Assembly: GCF_004027225.2 (NCBI RefSeq)
Contig: NC_044302.2
Location: 75,641,253-75,705,252 of the forward strand
Reading direction: 5' to 3'
From: Strigops habroptila
Lineage: Eukaryota; Chordata; Aves; Psittaciformes; Psittacidae
DNA length: 64,000 nucleotides
Shown here: positions 1 to 13,335 of the stretch, piece by piece
Numbering within the stretch: the first letter of the stretch is position 1
How the letters are laid out: every line of letters begins with the position of its first letter
Translations under genes and position numbers: made by a program
The notes under the pieces: model-generated
Database searches by the model: none
The model's input: only the letters and a program-made list of their open reading frames with translations
What the model was told of the DNA's origin: nothing

Positions 1-62
1 CCGGGCGTGGCTCCTTCACGCGGCCGCGGAGCCGAAGCGCAGCGCGCTTCCATTGCGCTCCC
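1..62. promoter_or_regulatory. CpG-rich edge, possible margin of a neighbouring CpG island
   Basis: The first ~60 bases are very GC- and CpG-rich (several CG dinucleotides, a GCGGCCGC-type stretch), then composition drops abruptly to AT-rich. This resembles the edge of a promoter CpG island belonging to a gene lying to the left. In mammals the gene upstream of HEXB is ENC1, transcribed away from HEXB, so its promoter would lie here. That identity is inference from synteny only; no coding exon is visible. Confidence 0.35.
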
Positions 63-1117
63 GTGAGGCCTTCACAGAGCGTCGTAGCTGCGCAGACGCT
101 AGGCCTGGCCTTAATTATTTACCAGTTAGGAAAGTATGAGAAAAACGCACTTCTGCAAAAGGCCGATTTAAAAAATAAACGTCTAGATATAACGGCTCTG
201 CACAAGAAAAAGAGAGGATACCATACTAAACACTGTGCATATTGCTAATCTGCTATTTGCTAATACCATTGAAAGCAATGCGGTATTAGTCTAAACAGGC
301 TTCAAGGAAGATAACAATTATTTTACTCCCACCATCAATAAACTCCTAGTTGCACACAATTGTTTGGAGAATTCGTTCATTCCTCATAATGAACTGTCAC
401 CCAAAATTCTCCTCTTAAAAAAAGCCCTGCAAACAATCCGCTAACATGCAAAGTGTTATTTGTATGCCTGTTGCTGGACTCCAGAGTCTGCAGATAAGCA
501 CACACATAGTGTACAGCAGGACACATCTGAAATTCCAGAGAGCCTGGGGGCATAAGTGAGCCTGGAGAGCATGGCTGAACATCTGGGAGCAGATGAAAGA
601 GCAATTTGTTTCATAGATTATTTCTTTTTACAATATTGTTTGATTATGACATGAAGTATTGCAGATTACAAGATCTAAAAATGCTGTACATCTGTACGTA
701 ATAAAGTATGTTTGAAAGCTCTTTAGGTGTGAGAAGCTGTTGGAAATTGTAAACCCCCTTACAAGGGGTATTCACGGATACCAGTGCTCAGTTGAGTCAT
801 ATATCTCTAGAGGATTTTGGATTAGACTGTGAATGTTCGACCTTTGTTGCACATTGGATTGCCCGTAGTATGAGTCTGGGTTTTTCCTTTCATCGTAACA
901 TTTCTCACAAAATGCCTTGATCTTGTTTTCTCCTATTTCCCCCCAACAAAACCTGCAGAGATTCCACCCAAGTCCTGTCCCCTTAGAGCTAATTCCATTA
1001 TGGTGAATCTTCCATAGGCTGGTGTCAGAAAGTCACATTGTATCATCCCATGCAACTGAAAACACAGGGACACTTTACTTCATACAGTGTCAGGACAAAT
1101 TTCAAACAGGCAGAATT
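63..1117. other. Intergenic DNA, nothing recognised
   Basis: AT-rich single-copy-looking DNA. Open frames here are short and do not resemble any protein I recognise. No RNA gene or repeat was identified by eye. Confidence 0.5.
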
Positions 1118-1480
1118 ATGGAGACCTCATAGCAGCCTTCCAATATCTGAAGGGGGTCTACAAGGATGCTGGGGAGGGACTCTTCCTTAGGGACTGCAGT
1201 GGTAGGACAAGGGCTAATGGGTTCAAACTTAAACAGGGGAAGTTTAGATTAGATATAAGGAAGAAGTTCTTTACAGTGAGAGTGGTGAAGCACTGGAATG
1301 GGTTGCCCAGGGAGGTTGTGGATGCTCCATCCCTGGCGGTGTTCAAGGCCAGGTTGGACAGAGCCTTGGACCACATGGTTTAGGGCAAGGTGTCCCTGCC
1401 CATGGCAGGGGGGTTGGAACTAGATGATCTTAAGGTCCTTTCCAACCCTTACGATTCTATGATTCTATGATTCTATGATT
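1118..1480 (+). mobile_element. CR1 LINE 3' end, 5'-truncated
   Basis: The plus strand carries the C-terminal end of a CR1-type LINE reverse transcriptase ORF2: motifs GDLIAAFQYLKG, FRLDIRKKFFTVRVVKHWN and GLPREVVDAPSLAVFK are all typical of bird CR1 copies. The reading frame is open to a stop at 1381-1383. It is followed by the CR1 3' UTR and ends at ~1453-1480 in tandem ATTCTATG units, the diagnostic CR1 tail. More than 90 % of the element is missing at the 5' side, as usual for LINE insertions. The open frame is relatively intact but only a fragment, so it is not a functional gene. Confidence 0.93.
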
Positions 1481-4400
1481 ATCACCACGAGTGAAAAAAT
1501 GGAAATGGTAGAATAATGTTTCATAATCGCTCAGCAACATCTGAACTATAAAATTGATTTTGAGCACAGCTATGAGGAATGGGCAGTGAAAAATGGGGTC
1601 TGTAGAGAGGACAACATACAGGGTTTATGCAGCTGCCCACAAATCTGTGTGCCCACAGCACACAGATTTGTATGATACTCTGCATGAACAGAATGAGGCA
1701 ATAATCGTGTAACAGACTGACCAGATGAAGTACTGGTCTTCCTTGTCCACTATAAAACAAGGAACCTGTTGAAGTTAATTAGGGCAGAATGATTGGGTGA
1801 AGCTATACATCATCCGCTGGGGAAACAACTACACAGCCAGATAGCCCCTTCTGTGTGCATGTAGCTTAGCGCATATGCACTGTGTAAAGCAGTGCTGCTG
1901 GTGGGAACAGAGAGAGAGGGAGGAAAAAGTAACTCCGTAATCTTCTGCCTGTAATTCCACACCTGCAACGCTTATGAACCACAACAGCAGTTCTCTTGAA
2001 CGTGCTCACCCGAGCTCCTATTTATGCTCAGGTGTCAAAGAGCATCCAAAGGGCCTCTGCTCCTTTCTGCACAGTAGTTAAAACTAGGTAGCTCTGGCTG
2101 AGTACAGCTTAAAACACATTTAGAGTAAGAATGCATGGCTAGCATGGGAAAAAACACTCAAGAAATTAACCTGGTCCAAAGCAAATCTTTGGCCTGGTTT
2201 ATGTTGGTCTAAGAATTAAGTCAGGTCACATTTAAACACAGTGCCGGTTAAGCCAGTTTTGTAGATGGGCCAATCTGTATTTTGACACTGCTGAAAACAA
2301 AGCTGGCCTAGCCTATCCCAGGACATAGTTTAACATGCCCACTGAACTAGTTTAAACATGTTTCTCCTGGTATTCATATGCCGGGATAGATAAGATCTTT
2401 GAAGTGTTGCTAAATATCATGATTTTATCACAAATCACAAGATAATTGGCCCATTTCTCAAAGGTCCTTTTCTCCAGCTTCTAGAGTCATGTGAAATTGA
2501 TAATCTCTTTGGGTTGTTTTTTGTTTTGGGTTTTTGCTTTGGTTTGGTTTTTAAGAAGAAGTCTGAAAGAATAACTGTGGAATGGAATGTGGCCTTCAAG
2601 AACAGAAAACATACTAAAAAAACCCAGAAAAACAAATATTTTCAGTTTTCATCCCTGGAATTGTAAGTGCCACATTTGACTCTGAAAAAAATGGGGTAGC
2701 AAAAATTTCTTTGTTCAACTCAAATCCGGCTTGCTGTGCAGAGAGGCATTGCTATTTTAACTAAATGAGTTTCACCTTGCACTTTATTTAAATTGGGTTG
2801 GCTTCTGTGTTGAAACAAGTTCTTGGATCCTTGAATGTATAGCAAACTTTATAATATGGCTTTATTGACACTTAAATGTTTTGCAGGCATACCCATGTAG
2901 CTAAAACATTTTCCAGCTACCCTTGCAATGCCAGCAAGAGTTCTAATGCTGGCAGAGCTGTACCAGCAAAATAATCGATTTACCAGAGCAGGTTGTTTCA
3001 TTCGGGAGATGGAAATACACTTTTTGTTTTGTTAGTATCAGCTGCATCTACACAAGCAGGGTTTGCCAGTACAGCTATCTTGGCAACCCTTTTAAATGCA
3101 AACAAGCAGTATGTGCCCGCAGCACAGGCTGAGATCTCATTTTTAATGCTATTAAACAGCTGTGTCTTGGGCTTTTGCCTTGTTAGACTCTTTTTAACCA
3201 CATTATTTTGTTCAACTGCTAAATAAACAGCATGGGGTTGGGGTTAAATGTATTAGTGTAATTTATCTTCATTCTTTCCTAATTTACACTCTGAATGAAT
3301 TAATTAGAATGATCTAATTAACACTGTACAATAGCAGTACCAGTGCCAGAGCTCTCCTAGGGGGATGTGGCCCCCAGTGACCCACACCTGCTTTTCTTAT
3401 CGTTTGTCTTCAATGGGTTTCTGCAGCCTGGCCTGCAAACAGAGGTTTGGGTTGATACAGCCTAATGTGGTACAATGCTTGTTTAGTGCCACAGATGTAT
3501 TTAAAGTGTTTGGTGAGAGGTCAACATTCAGCAAGTCTTAGCAACAATTACACCACCTTGCCCACTAGTTCTGGGGGGAGAAACCTCTCTTTGCCCTGTT
3601 CTGATTCTCTCACCTCTCTGTATGTTTGTTTTCCAAAAGGATTACTTTCAGTCAGGCTGGCCCTTAAATGTCATTCCTACATGGCATGGCAGTTCAGACC
3701 AAAAATACTGGTTGCTGTCTAAAAACTTGCAGAGCTAAGGGACAAATGTTGCTGTATGTAACGTGTAACTGCTCCTCTCCAAAACATTTATATTGCATGA
3801 GAGTGACAAATGGTCGTGAGGTGTGAGTTCCTTGTCACCTGTAAAGTATATCAACCATAGCCCAGTGAGTTATGTCAGTGAGTTATGCCGTCATCTTATG
3901 TGTAAGAGACGGGAAAAGTCAGGCCTTGGTTTGCATTTAAGGCTGACTATGTTTTGTACAAAAGATATCCAGAAGTGTCGATTTGGATGTAAAACAATAT
4001 TATAGATACGGATAATGTCTGGAGTGAGAAAAATTTTCAATTGGGGTTTCTTAATCATTAGGGTAAACCCTTGGAAAAACCTGATTATTGCATCTAGTAC
4101 ATGATTAATAGTTCTGTATTATTCCAGCAGCATGTGCTGACACAGAAAGCTCAAAAAATATCTCAGACGTAATTCCTATGCCTATCTTATTATCTTCCAG
4201 TTTGTCTTGCTCTCCAAAAGCCCAAAAAGTCTCTGCTACCTGACTTTATTTTGTGCCTATTCCCTATTGCCTGTTCTCCATCTTAGCAAGAAAAGTCATT
4301 CCTGGTCAACGAAGACAGCACTTGTGATGACCCACTTTTGACCAGGTTTGATTAGCAAGGGGTCCTAATTATTACTGGTATGCAAGCCACTTCCCACAGA

Positions 4401-7400
4401 TATGTGGACCAGCACAGACTGGGAGTACCATTGCAAAGAATGCTTGTTGGCACTTCTGCCATCAGTCATGGTGACATTCAGCAAAAGTCTTAGCATCTCA
4501 TTCACATGTTCATTGTCAGGAGATTTCAGTTCCCTCTGCATGTCTTTGCTGGCTATTTCCATCTGCGAACAGTGACTCCACACAGGGGCAGTTTCTTGAT
4601 TCTTTCCAAGCACAATCTCCAGTCAGTGCGGACTCCAGTCCTTGCAGCAACTTCCCTTTGCTTCTCTCTTGCTAAGTAGCAGTGGCCCCCAGTGGTGATA
4701 GCTAAGCTGGCTTCTCATTTCAAGTTTTCCCACTCCATACTGCACTGAGAAGTCTCCATGCTGAGACAGAAGCTTGGCCTAAGGACTTGTGAGTTTCCCC
4801 CCACCTTCCAGTTCTGCAGGGGGTTCCCTCTGCAGAGGGAGTTTATAGGCCAGTTCCCTCTGACCCCTTTCAGACCTAAGCTTGGAACCAACCAATGCCG
4901 ATAAGCCTCTGAGAGTAGGACTGAACCTTGTATTACTCATTTAAATGTTTAGTCTTTAAGAAGGAACTAGGTCATTTAAACCGAGAGCAGTGTGTCAGCT
5001 AGGGAGACCTCTAAATGACTGAGATTCATACTTGTCTTCATCTTTTATGTTAGTATTGAAGGCAGGAAGACAAAAATGCATAATGCAAATGAATAGCTGT
5101 GGCTTTGTAAGGACAGGAATACACATCTAAGTAGGTATTCTTAAATTCATGAGTAGCACTACCCATTTAAATACAGGGTATTTTAGGACTTTTAATTCTT
5201 AAGGACTATTTAAAGACTTTTATTCAATATATTTAAGAACAATGATTTTTGAGCAACATGGGAATACATATACTTTTTTAGTGATGCAACTTTGAGTCAT
5301 TCAAGTCTGAAAACATAGATATGTATGTCTCAAATAAAATTTACATTTTAGCTTGGGGACTTATTACACTGTTCCCCTCAGTTAGATGCTATTTTGCCCT
5401 CAAGTCAGAAGGGAACTAGCTTTTCACCTCTTCAGGCCTGCTGAAGAGTCGAGCAACACACTGACAGATGGCAGAAAGAAAGCGGCAGTGCATAGAAGCT
5501 GAAATGCCCTGACTGTATCACATCTTAACAGAGAGCTTTGGATTTCTTCAGGAGAGTAAGAGCAAACATAAGTGAAAAACTTCTTTTGTTCCTTCTGTTT
5601 TTCAGTGCTCCAGGGACAGTGAGCTAATCTGTCCTTACAGATACGTAGGTAGATCAGAACCTTGGGTGTAAGTCCAGGTTGCTCACCTGCCAAAAATCTA
5701 TGTCTCAATGCTACTATCATCCACTGTACCAAGTTAAAGTGAGAACCAACAGGCGTATTGTAGTCATGCTTTCCAGTATGATATACATATACCTTAGAGG
5801 ATGAGCTTGCAAACTACAGGCCATATCGTCATGGGAAGTGACCCATGGTAAACTAGGTAAACTATAGTTTCCAATTTAAAAAGTTTGATGATACGAATGC
5901 ATGAGAAATTTGGAAGCTTAACATGGTTTGTTAGAGACCACTGCTTTAAAGAGACAGAGTACACAATTTTTGTATTTTTATGGGTTTAGGACAGATCCAG
6001 ACAAGTATTTTAAGGCAAGCTTGTTTGTGTTAGTATAGCTTTATTAATTTTCCTGCTTAACAATTCACCACAAACATCTGGAATGACATTATTAGTAGTT
6101 TTGAGGCCACATTAGTTCTGGATGTTCTTAAATAGCATTTTTAACAGATACTTAAGAAAGGAACACTTTTGAAGACTCTTGGCAGAACATGAGAAAGTTA
6201 AAACAGACTCTCAGTTACCTAGTCTTATTCTGTGAAGCTTGATGATTGTAAGGACTAAGTAATCTCATTCCAGACATTTTATCAGAATTAAATGTGTCTT
6301 GTGCAGCTGGTATTTCTGTGGTTTAGATGTAACTTTAGAACATGTTGCCTACAGCAGGCATTTTTTCCCAGACATTGTTATATGTACAAGTAGCCTCAGT
6401 ATCCTCATCAGCCTATATCTGTTTAATGAGAAGGACTTAAAAGGACACATTTGCTTGTTTTAACAGACTTGCTTATGTACTCTCTCAAAGCCTCTATTTG
6501 AGACTTTATTGTTCTTGTGTGCAAAGGAAACCAGTGACTTGGATCCTGCCACAGACCCTGTATATTACACAAAGATTTAAATCCTTCACGGTGTTGGTTT
6601 GAATTTTGTAATCTCTTTTAGGAGCAGACCTTTGTAGAAGATGAATTCACTGTTGGTGCAGTGCTGGTGCATTTAGATCTGCAGCAAAACTTTTTTTTAA
6701 AAAGAGAAAACAGTTTATGAGTGAAGAAGTGTCACATAATAGTAGGCAAAGCCTTGCAAGTTTCACATTCAACAGTGAGGGGAAAACAGATTGCTTAGGT
6801 GAACTGTATTTCAAAAATATTACTGTTACTTCTTTGCTCTGAATTTAATTTGAACAATTTAGTTAAGCCCAAGTTAAGTTGAAGGGCTTGAACTTGGAAG
6901 GTAGGGTAGTGTGGGCAAAGCTTCAAAACTGTCTTACTACAGTCAGTGTGGCATTTACTCTGGTTATTGATTTGCATCTTCAAAGCTCGGCATTATTTTA
7001 GGCTAACAGAGTTTAATTAGAGATCTGATTGATGCTGAAAGTAGTGAAAATGAAACTGTTGATGCTTTATTTGAGCTAAATATTTTCTGGCGATTTTCCC
7101 AACCTCCAGGGCATGTCTGGACATGTTTTTACTTTCCTACCTGAAGAAGGAGCCACTTGGCATGTCAACATATGTATATTTTGGCTTAAAGAAAAGACAG
7201 TAGTTTGGAAATACAAAAGACAGCTTCTGTCTTTTGTACCAAGTCGTGTGTTAAGATGTAAAAGAGGTAATACATTAAATTAGAAAGAATTTGAAGTGCA
7301 TAGTTGGAAGATAGCTAACTGATCACTTGGGCTTTCTTAAAGAAATGTATTTAAGGTTTTAGTTAACAGGCAATTTCCTTTTCAGAATCTACTTTCATCT

Positions 7401-10400
7401 GTATGTAAACTTAGAATTATATCAGATAGAATAACAAAGCTTCCTCACTGGCCACATCCAAATAATTGATTGGAAGAATCATTGGGTTTTCCTTAAAGGA
7501 CTAATGGAGATTCAGTTGTAGAAGCAATCTTACCCTATGCTGGCTAAAAGATTAGAAGATTCCCATTAGTACGTTCTCTAGACATCTTTTGAAATTGATT
7601 GCTTATTGTGATAAACTGCACATATCACAAGTATTCTGGACAGAAAAATACTTGCAAGCTTTGTCCTATCGCAATAAAGAGATGGAGGCAGGGGCTGGCA
7701 GCCTTCAGACATTGTCTCACGTAGCAGTTGTTAAGCACACATAAATGGATTTTTTAGTTTGAAAGCAATAGTTCACCGAAATATCTAAGCAGATACTTGC
7801 GTGCTCAGTAGCTTGCATGAAATGCCAGTACGCTTACAGTGCACGCACACACACACAGATATACGCACAAGTCCAGCCTGTGATGTGCACAAGCCCAGCC
7901 AAAACTTGTATTTGTACATCAATAGTCTCATTTTCTCAGCTAGAAACATAAAAAAGAAATTTACGGATGACCAATTATATGAAAATTCATCAGATTTGGA
8001 AATCTGCCTTCAAAAATTTCTAAAGAAAATTCTACATGTCCATTGTTCATATGATTATTGAAAATATGTAAAATCCTCAGTAAGTGTTAATCAACTGCCA
8101 GATTATCATGCAAATGAAAGCTGTGTGCATATGCAGCAGAATCCTAAAATTTGCCTACAGGATTACCTGAGCTCCTATGACCAAGATACTTTACTTTGGA
8201 AAGACCTGTTTCTTTTTTGCTCAAGAACATTTCAAGAAGCTTTCTTACTGCTGGGGGTTTTTGAATTCTCCTTTACAATGGACACAGCAGATTCTATACA
8301 GTTTTTATAAAAACAATAAATAAAATTATTTTATATTGCTTCTCTGAGCAGGTCCAGTGAAGACATGTTTTTACAGGAGAGCTGTGTTATCTAAGAGGAA
8401 AACAGTTGTAAATTTTCTAGAGTTCCTACTTCTCATTTCCCACCAAATAACATTAACGTGTGAACTTCTAAACTGTGCATGAAGTAATGCAGTTTGGTTT
8501 AACTTTTTCATGCTAATGCCTCTCAATAAACAGACTATAGAAATGAAAATACATTTAAAACACAGGGCTACCAGCCCATACAAATATAAAGCATACAATT
8601 TTGTCCATGATTTTCCGAGTAGGTTTAAACAAGGCGTCTTTAGACTACTTAACTTGTCAATCTTTTAGTATATCCAAAATGTTCTATATATAGTCCTGTA
8701 TGAGAAATAGGCTAAAAAAACCTAAAAAATAATAAAATCAGTCCATCGTTTTAACAGACCAAAAGAAAAAAAATCCTTTAATAATTTATTACTACAACAA
8801 GGTTTGTAAGAAGAGAAAATCTCTTCAAATCTTCATTCTTTTTCTAGTGTTATACCACAACTACTACCATGGAATTACCATCACATTCGACTGATTCCTT
8901 GCAGGCTGTAATGCTTTAGACATCACTTTTTAAACCGAGACAGTCGTAAAGTCTGGGCTGAAATCTGCAGCCATGTGTCCCCATTCTCCCTTGCAGTGAG
9001 GCAGGCCCCAGCGCCAAATCAGCACCTCTGCAGGTGGGGTGGGACATGAAGATGCACCCTGTCTGACTGGGATACAAGCACATGGCATCAGACAAGGGAA
9101 GAAACTGCCCGAAGCTCATGAGGAATTATGTTAAACTCACTGTTTAGGCAATCCCTTATCATGAACAAACATTAGACATGTGAAAAGGGATGGGGTGAAT
9201 CCTGGCTTTGTTGAAGACAGATGATCAGAGACATGGTTTTGTCTCACTAATTATTACAGAGCTAGGCAATTACATTTAGTGAAACAGTCATGCATTTATA
9301 ACGCCAAGGCTCACAAATGTAAAACTAACTCCACCCTTCCCTCTTTAAATACTTTTCTCCTCTCTCTTTTATTCTTACTTATGGTACAATTACTTATTCG
9401 TTATAGATAAACACATTCCAAAGGAACTCATGACAATGGTATTTTTTTCCTTTCTTGTTTTCTGCATATATTTATTTCTCTTTGCATGTGCTTGTCTCCC
9501 TCCATTCAGGCTGTGTCCTAACTATTAACATAGTCTTAGCTGCCCTCCTAGTTTAGCAGTATTTGTCCATAAAGGTAAAAGGAACTGCAGAGAGGGGCGC
9601 CTGCCAATTGCACAGCCAAAATATACTCAGTCACACCCTGGCAATTGGCTGATTTTGGAAGAATTGCACAGATTCCAGCAGGTTTTGGTACCACACCCCC
9701 TATCTGATCCACTTATTTCAGTAAATCCCACAACCATAGAAAGATAGGTCTGACCTGTTAATGCCTGCAGGCATAGTTGCCCATTCTACCCTGACCTGAA
9801 CCAACAGATTAACTCAGAGTTTCTGAAGCACATTTTCTCAACATTATTCATTTAAGACTAAAACCCAGCTCCTGTGAAGTTAATGGGAGTTTTGCCAGTG
9901 AACATCAACGCCTCTGCTGTTTTATTCCTTGGCTTCTTAAGCAGGAACTGCCAATCATGCTGTATTACACTGTAATTTTATTAGGCATCCAGTTGTGCTT
10001 TCAGTGGAGACAAGTTATCCTTCGCCTTTGCCGGCAACAAAATCAGGCGCCTTCAGCAAACCACCAAATTCTCTACATGTTTCTTTTGTTGGAAGGTACA
10101 ACGCTAAATGAGCTCAAACTGTTCTGACTTCAAATCATTCTGACTTCTGAACTGAAAAACTAAAACATTATGCCATCACGTATATGTAGTATCATAGACC
10201 TGTATGCAAGCCTATTTTCTGACTTTGTTTTCCTCTTTCAGGACCTAAGTATTTACCCATATCCTTCTGAATAGCAAAGCCTGTATACTAGACATAGGTA
10301 GACTGCTATATCATTCTGTACAACTAATATGAAGTATCAAGAAAGCAAAACATAAGAAAAAAATTCACATTGCATTTTTCATCGGAAAATCAACTTGAGC

Positions 10401-11910
10401 TTTATAAAAATGTGTAGTTATTACTTCAGACTCTTTGCCTAGAGGTATGTAATTTTGACTGAGGTGTCTTTTTGTCTGATTATTTAAAAAAATCTACATA
10501 TGACAAAATGTATGGCTAATGATATTAGGCTATCTTCCTAAAGTATTGGCACCTTGGCACGGCAGCTCTTGGCAGAACTGAAAGGACTAGACAGATACGG
10601 CTTTAAACTGTCTTCCTCTCTTTGTTTCCCTTTCTCCAGTTCCAACTACAGACAAGGCAAAAAGCCACCTCCAAGCTTCCTTTCACAGTGTTTATGTTCA
10701 ATAGCCTTCAGTGAGGGAAGGCAAAAAAAATGACAGCACATGTGTCCTACTCTAGGAACATGAAATGTGAGTAGTACAAGTCTCCACCATCGGGGGATTT
10801 GCTTTAAAGCTATTTTGCTCTATCAGCATAGGTAGTGGCAGTTCTAAGCACAGGGTGCCATTTGACTGCACGTTCCCCCTATCCACATAATTGACTTGAA
10901 CAAAGCTGGCTTTCTAAGCACTCTTCAGCTGGCCAAACATAGTGTTGAAAATTATAAAATAATAAAAAACATTATAGATTAGCATAGTCTATTCCTGATA
11001 CCACTTATTCATAGCAGTACTATGAAGAACATTTACACAAAGCGTCCCAGGTAACACAAGTAACTAATGATCACAAGAAGCAGGAGTTAAATAACACAAT
11101 CTGACCACTTCTGGCAAATTAAACTACAAATACAATACACAAGCCTTAGAGCTCAGTGAAGAAGAGAGATTATTTACAGACTGCCAAAAAAACCAAAAAA
11201 CAAAAAACAAAACCGTATCTGTTACTGAGGTCCGTATAAAGAAAATACTACTGTTTAACTGCATTCAAAACCATTCAGCAGTTCTTAAAATCTACAGTTC
11301 ACTTCAGATTTATTGTTAGGGTTTTTTTGAAACTTGATATTTTGTAAGGTTTTCTTTATTGTTTAAAAAAGCTTTTCTCCAAAATATTTCACAATAAATC
11401 TTGAAATTCTTTTCAACAGTCTTACTCAATATACTCAGCAATACTGCTTACAAATGCCTTTTAGTTATATTGTGCTAGCTCTCTGGATCATGAATCAGTG
11501 ATTAGTCATTATTGAGACTCTCCATATGCATAGCTTTCAGATCACTCTCAGGCTCCACACCATAGTTCTAAATTAAATTATCACAATAAATTAAATATTC
11601 ACAGAAAGATGAGGGGCTTGAAGAGGTGTGTTTTTCAATAACTACACTGATTAAGTAATAAAGGATTGAGCATTCATTTTAGGAATACACAGAAAGTTAA
11701 AAATATTTAAAATCTAACATTTTTCTTGTATAAAAGCACTTTTAAATATAAACACCATAAATTTCACAGAATTTACTCTGTACTTCCCCATTAACTGATT
11801 ACATCAATTTTGAGAGCTGAGATCCCTCAACTAACTAAAGTATATCATATCATATTATAGTATGATATGATCAAAGTATATCATCAAAGTATATCATATT
11901 CTTTATTGTG
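1481..11910. other. Intergenic DNA without recognised genes
   Basis: About 10 kb of AT-rich DNA. I see only short chance open frames, a G/T low-complexity patch (~2514-2555), a short CA-rich stretch (~7840-7860) and poly(A)/(T) runs. No conserved protein motif, tRNA or further CR1 tail was found. Regulatory elements could be present but cannot be told from background without alignment. Confidence 0.5.
11845..11870. repeat. AT-rich perfect inverted repeat with flanking direct repeats
   Basis: A 10-bp arm TCATATCATA (11845-11854) is matched by its exact reverse complement TATGATATGA (11861-11870) around a 6-base loop. The unit AAAGTATATCAT recurs nearby (from about 11838, 11874 and 11886). The cluster sits directly beside the 3' end of the CR1 fragment starting at ~11911. 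Confidence 0.7.
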
Positions 11911-12400
11911 TCAGAATCATAGAATATTGGCTGGAAAAGGTCTCTAGTCCAACCTCCTGCTCAAATCATCAAGTTAAATCAGATTGCTTATGGCCCTTTT
12001 GAAAACCTATGGGCAAATTTTGAAAAATCTCCAAGAATGGAGGATATTCACTTCCCTCCACCCACTGATGAGGATCTTGCTTATACTGCCCAGGTTGCTT
12101 TTCACCTTCATCGCTGTAAGGTCACACTGCTGATGCAGGTTCAACCTGCTGTCCACCAAAAGATTCAGTCCTTTTCTGCAAAGCTGGTCTCTCACTAGCC
12201 AGTGACCAGCCTGTACCAATGCATGGGGTTTTTCTGCCTTGAGTACAGGACTTCATGCTTGCTGTTGAACTTGTTTCTGCTTGTTCCATGGTTGCAAGGT
12301 TCCATGGGATTGTGTATGTACAGCTTATTTAAGTATTTTCTAATTTGATCCTCCTCTGCTGGGGGTAGTGTCTCTCTCATCCAAACTTCATTGGTAGCCG
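11911..12400 (-). mobile_element. CR1 LINE 3' region fragment, minus strand
   Basis: Read on the minus strand, this segment ends in the CR1 signature (plus strand: AATCATAGAATATTGGCTGG, then AAAAGGTCTCTAGTCCAACC). The rest matches the 3' non-coding part of avian CR1 copies, including the stretch around 12190-12290 that derives from degenerate ORF2 or UTR. It is 5'-truncated and carries stops, so it is non-functional. The boundary with the next CR1 fragment is around 12400-12416. Confidence 0.75.
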
Positions 12401-12415
12401 GAGAAACCTTATTAG

Positions 12416-13335
12416 AATAGAACAGAACAGAACAGTTCCAATTGGAAGGGACCTACAATGATCAGGCAAATCCAACTGCCTGACCAATTCAGGACTGACC
12501 AAAAGTTAAAGCATGTTATTAAAGGCATTGTCCAAATGCCTCTTAAACATCGACAGGCTCAGGGCGTCAACCACCTCTCTAGGAAGCCCATTCCAGTGTT
12601 TGACCACCTTCTTGGTAAAGAAATGCTTCTTAATGTCCAGTCTAACCCCTCCCTGGTGCAGCTTTGAACCATTCCTATGCATCCTGTGACTAGATAGCCA
12701 GGAGAAGAGATCAGCACCTCCCTCTGCACCACCTGCCCTCCTCGGGAAGCTGTAGAGAGCAATGAGATTGCCCCTTAGCGTCTTTTTCTCCAACCTAGAC
12801 AAACTCAAAATCCTTAGCATGGACATATCATAGGACATTCTTTCCAGCCCTTTCACCAGTGTTGTTGCCCCCCTCTGGACACATTCAAGGACCTTGACAT
12901 CCTTCTTAAATTGTGAGGCCCAGAACTGCACACAATATTCTAAGTGAGGCTGCACCAATGCTGAATACAGTGGGAGAATCACTGTTTTGGCCAGCTGGCC
13001 ATGCTGTGTTTGATGTACCCCAGGATGCAGTTTGCCTTCTTGGCTGCCCTGGCACCCTGCTGATTCATGTTGAGCCTGCTGTTGACCAGCACCACCAGAT
13101 CCCTTTCTGCAGGACTCCTCTCCAGCCACTCCTCTCCGAATTTATACTTGTGTACAGCATTTCCCTGTCCTAGGTGCAGAATGCAGTATTTGGTTTTGTT
13201 AAATTTTGTGCCACTAATGATTGCCTAATGGTCCAGTCTATATAGATCTGTCTGCAAGGCCTCTTGTCCCTCAAGGAGTCAATAGCACCTCCCAGTTTAG
13301 TATCATCATTCAACTCCTGCACCCAGATCACTCAA
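12416..13335 (-). mobile_element. CR1 LINE fragment with reverse transcriptase C-terminus, minus strand
   Basis: The minus strand encodes the C-terminal part of CR1 ORF2 over about 12506-12985: motifs LVQPHLEYCVQFWAS, LERMSY, TLRGNLIALY, RLDIKKHFFTKKVVKHWN and GLPREVVDALS. This is a different CR1 subfamily from the 1118-1480 copy: its 3' end carries AGAAC-type repeats (plus strand 12416-12435) instead of ATTCTATG. Upstream sequence (to ~13335) matches further ORF2, where the frame is broken by substitutions and indels. The catalytic RT core is absent, so it is a dead 5'-truncated insertion, placed in the same orientation as its neighbour. Confidence 0.88.

Noticed and set aside
2993-3226. Hydrophobic 77-codon open frame
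   Set aside because: AT-rich intergenic DNA. No homologue, no splice or start context and no conserved motif.
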